A stretch of DNA of 64,000 nt from Ureibacillus aquaedulcis (GTDB taxonomy: Bacteria > Bacillota > Bacilli > Bacillales_A > Planococcaceae), in NCBI RefSeq assembly GCF_030418165.1, contig NZ_JAUHTQ010000002.1, positions 62,001 to 126,000 on the forward strand, written 5' to 3'. Under the pieces are notes generated by a model. It was not told where the DNA came from. It saw only the letters and a program-made list of their open reading frames with translations, and searched no databases. Made by a program: the position numbers and the translations under genes. Positions 61,528 to 64,000 of this stretch are shown piece by piece; the first letter of the stretch is position 1; every line of letters starts with the position of its first letter.

Positions 61528-61786
61528 AACACTTCACCTTTATTGAAGAAAGAAATTTTTTATTTGCTTTATAAAGCTGATAAATACCATTTAACTAAAT
61601 GATGAAAGCAGCGACTATTTGATTATACATAATATTAAAGCAGACAGAGAGGGAAATGTCTGAAATGATTATCAAGGTATTATTATTACTCAACTGAAAC
61701 AATTTCCATTTTGAGTCGTTTATTGTTTATATATAACTTGTTAATTTCAAAGTATTTTAAAATTTAAAGGTAGAGTAGGTTTTCAT

Positions 61787-62601
61787 ATGGAATCTCTTAC
61801 AACACAATTAGTAATGATCGCTCTATTTATCTTAATCATCCATTCAATCGAAACATTAGCTTATTCAGTTCGTTTATCAGGAGCAAGAGTGAGACTATTG
61901 GCATCGGCACTTTCACTATTTAATGTAATGGTTATGATTTCGAGATTAGCGAATATGATGCAACAACCCTTTACGGGAAGTTTGATAGATAATGCCCCCC
62001 AACATGATGCCTTAGAATTAGTAGAGAACCAGTTTCGAATTTTGATAGGATCTGCAACAGTAGGAACAATAATAGGTTTACTTTTGTTACCGACATTTAT
62101 TGCGATTTTTTCAAGGGCAATCGCTCATTTAAAGAGGAACGAGGCTCGATACCGGCTTTATTGAAAAAAGGAATTACATTTCCTTATTTTAAACGTGCGA
62201 AAAAACATATTCATCTACCAAGATATGCTTATTTAAAAGATATGAACTGGCGAGATATGCCATTTAAATTATTTTGCATTAATATTTTAATCACAGCAAT
62301 ATATACTATTGGCGTTTTATCTGCGCTATACGCAGCCTTGCTTGTACCAGAACGGGAAACAACCGCTGTTATGGCATCAGGCTTGATCAATGGTATAGCT
62401 ACAATCTTGCTTATTATCTTTGTTGACCCTAAAATCTCAATCCTGGCAGATGATGTAATCAATCAAAAGGGGAGTTATGTTTCTTTAAAAAGCGTCTCAA
62501 TAATGATGGTAACTTCAAGGTTATTAGGAACACTTTTAGCGCAGTTGTTGTTCATTCCAGCTGCTAAATATATTGCTTGGTTTACTCAGTTTCTAGTTTA
62601 G
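61787..62601 (+). pseudogene. amj: Amj (alternate lipid II flippase), single frameshift
   Basis: First part, 61787-62164: HSIETLAYSVRLSGARVRLL, then NVMVMISRLANMMQQPFTGS and two more helices, ending EARYRLY. The second frame, from about 62145, reads GSIPALLKKGITFPYFKRAK, KDMNWRDMPFKLFCINILIT and on to FTQFLV. Joined they make about 270 residues, the size of Amj (DUF2837), which moves lipid II across the membrane and backs up MurJ. One base is missing in the G-run at GAGGCTCG (62141-62148). It is real inactivation or a homopolymer read error. Confidence 0.88.
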
Positions 62602-62891
62602 GGTTTTAAACCTGAGATAATTAAGTATGATAGAGTTTCAAGCTTTTCTAGTCGTATCATTCTTCGCTTGGAACACGCTTATTTAGTTTGTTAACGGATC
62701 TGTATTCCTTGTATTTTGGAATTAAAATAACTCCATCTTTAGTTTGTTAGAAATACGGGGTAAACTGGAGAAGGTAATAAGAAATTTTTGAAACCTTTTA
62801 CAAGTATATCCGTATGAAAAACTAGGAGTTAGCAAAAGGCAAACACATATCAAAAACACTGTTGTAGTGCTGTGGGGGGGAAGTTCAGGTT

Positions 62892-63353
62892 ATGAAGTTT
62901 GAAAATGCCGTGTTGGAGTATCGTTTGCACAAGGCCACGAATTTATATGAACCGATTTATTATTACAAGATGATTGAATTATCCCAAATTTTGGCAAGAC
63001 GGGAGTGTGAGTTCTTTATTAAGGAAGGGAAGACATACAAACAGCTTTCCTCATCTATCGAAGGTAACTTATTTGTTATTTATGTGGAGCTCTTTGAGGA
63101 AGGGCCAATTGAACTTGAGAACACTTTAGAACAAGGCATTAAACTCGAAGTTCGGGAATTGAATGCACGTCAAAATTATCCTCTTTTATCAACGGAGGAT
63201 GTTTCAAATCATCTGGATATTTTAAGTGTCATCGGAAGCGTTTATACATACCTTGAAAAAAATGAGTGGGAACGTGATTCTGCCGAAATCGATGAGGACA
63301 GGGGAGTATATGTTTTATATGTTACACCTACAGGATATACGCTAGAAACATAG
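62892..63353 (+). CDS. Unknown protein of a YgiB/YgiC-like cluster
   Basis: 153 residues, soluble: KFENAVLEYRLHKATNLYEP, ARRECEFFIKEGKTYKQLSS and GNLFVIYVELFEEGPIELEN. It has an alternating strand-helix pattern with no signal peptide. The GGGGGGAAG site lies 10 bases before ATG. It begins an apparent three-gene operon, with gaps of 17 and 2 bases, whose third gene is glutathionylspermidine synthase-like. I do not recognise the family. Confidence 0.65.
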   Translation: MKFENAVLEYRLHKATNLYEPIYYYKMIELSQILARRECEFFIKEGKTYKQLSSSIEGNLFVIYVELFEEGPIELENTLEQGIKLEVRELNARQNYPLLSTEDVSNHLDILSVIGSVYTYLEKNEWERDSAEIDEDRGVYVLYVTPTGYTLET

Positions 63354-63370
63354 GGAGGAAATGATGATAG

Positions 63371-63709
63371 ATGAGTAAGACCAAAAAAATGATGGTTGGT
63401 GTGCTGGGCGCGGCAGCTTTAGTTTCCCTCACGGCTTGTGCAGAAGAAGAAGCTTATGGGGCACCGACTGGAACAGATTGTGATGATTGGGAATGGGATA
63501 GTACAACAGATTCTTATTATTGCGATGATGATGATTCTATTCGAGCAGGACACTACTTTTATGGTGGACACTATTATGACTCCAAGAAAAAATTAACGGG
63601 TAGTTCCCTATATAAGAGCAATACGAATACATACTCTAACTCTTCTTCAGGTTCTTCCACATTTAAATCTGGAATTGGTAGCGGTACTAAAGGCGGTTTT
63701 GGTGGATAG
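63371..63709 (+). CDS. YgiB-like lipoprotein
   Basis: 112 residues. The leader VGVLGAAALVSLTAC is a lipobox with Cys at about residue 23. The mature part is Asp/Tyr-rich (CDDWEWDSTTDSYYCDDDDS, with Cys pairs), has GGHYY segments and ends in Ser/Gly with KGGFGG. The Gly-Phe-Gly end and the position before a YgiC-like ATP-grasp gene match the ygiB-ygiC arrangement of E. coli. Role unknown. Confidence 0.7.
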   Translation: MSKTKKMMVGVLGAAALVSLTACAEEEAYGAPTGTDCDDWEWDSTTDSYYCDDDDSIRAGHYFYGGHYYDSKKKLTGSSLYKSNTNTYSNSSSGSSTFKSGIGSGTKGGFGG

Positions 63710-63711
63710 AG

Positions 63712-64000
63712 ATGGATGAATTTATTGAAAAACGCCAAAACTTCTATAACGAAATAGACAATTTTTGGCATGACATCTACGGGAAAGAGTATGCTTTATT
63801 AGATATCAAGAAAGAATCTGTTGAAAACATTGAGCGACTTCGAAAGGCTACCGAACAAATCGGACACATTTTTTATAGAACGGCGCCATTATTGCGCCGA
63901 CTAGATAATGAGACATTTGCACGTTTAGGATTTCCCAGTGAAACGCACGCATTCCTTCGTTTGAAAACAATTCCAATAGAAAGTGTAATTGCTCGGCTGG
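63712..64000 (+). CDS. Glutathionylspermidine synthase-like ATP-grasp protein (YgiC type), 5' part
   Basis: The frame is open to the window edge (96 residues visible). FIEKRQNFYNEIDNFWHDIY, then IFYRTAPLLRRLDNETFARL and FPSETHAFLRLKTIPIESVI match the N-terminal domain of the GSP-synthase-like family. The ATP-grasp part lies outside the window. Such proteins ligate amines or peptides, but YgiC itself seems not to make glutathionylspermidine. ATG 63712 is two bases after the lipoprotein stop. Confidence 0.8.
   Translation, partial: MDEFIEKRQNFYNEIDNFWHDIYGKEYALLDIKKESVENIERLRKATEQIGHIFYRTAPLLRRLDNETFARLGFPSETHAFLRLKTIPIESVIARL

Overview
This is a low-GC Gram-positive chromosome segment of the Bacillales type. 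The evidence is a Bacillus-order hut operon with HutP, a BirA-type operator in front of bioB, Amj, YrzI-like and YrzF-like proteins, A/T-rich codon use, strong AGGAGG ribosome binding sites and many TTG starts. I infer Bacillaceae or Planococcaceae; the genus cannot be fixed from the sequence. I found no rRNA, tRNA, CRISPR array, insertion sequence or prophage.

Left part (1-26.8 kb) is mostly metabolic. A cut-off MBL-fold hydrolase is followed by a scar of broken genes (382-1585: a beta-domain protein remnant, a PadR remnant, a frameshifted DUF2812), a membrane transporter and a frameshifted aldo/keto reductase. Next comes a reverse-strand operon with two guanidino-modifying-family hydrolases, RocB and an amino-acid permease (11739 down to 6689). 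An IclR regulator faces it, and a similar palindrome lies in both promoter regions. After a stretch of lipoproteins come a ProP-like transporter, a solitary BirA-controlled bioB, a class A penicillin-binding protein with a Lys/Glu tail, and hutP-hutH-hutU-hutI-hutG with a HutP-type antitermination site between hutP and hutH. The arginine-type and histidine pathways both feed glutamate, and a P5C dehydrogenase at 49.8 kb belongs to the same metabolism.

Middle part (27-45 kb) is accessory. Many tiny membrane, lipoprotein and unknown genes lie mostly on the + strand and are separated by copies of one short palindromic repeat that also looks like a terminator. Recognisable cargo includes a subtilisin-type protease, a HAD phosphatase, a SatA-like acetyltransferase, a GrpB-family protein and a GT39/GT2/EamA lipid-linked glycosylation set. 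The same repeat recurs at 5.4, 12.5, 13.8, 15.8, 52.8 and 55.1 kb. It is the most unusual structure in the window, and a duplicated gene fragment (12.4 kb versus 30.8 kb) lies against it.

Right part (45.8-64 kb): an SDR, a RidA-aminotransferase pair with a divergent LysR regulator, P5C dehydrogenase, a YrzF-like kinase preceded by three hairpins, several decayed genes, an S66 peptidase, MsrA, a quinone-oxidoreductase-like MDR, a Crp/Fnr regulator, a secreted acidic protein with eight 24-residue repeats, a lone BRCT protein, a frameshifted amj (lipid II flippase) and the start of a YgiB/YgiC-like group cut by the window edge.
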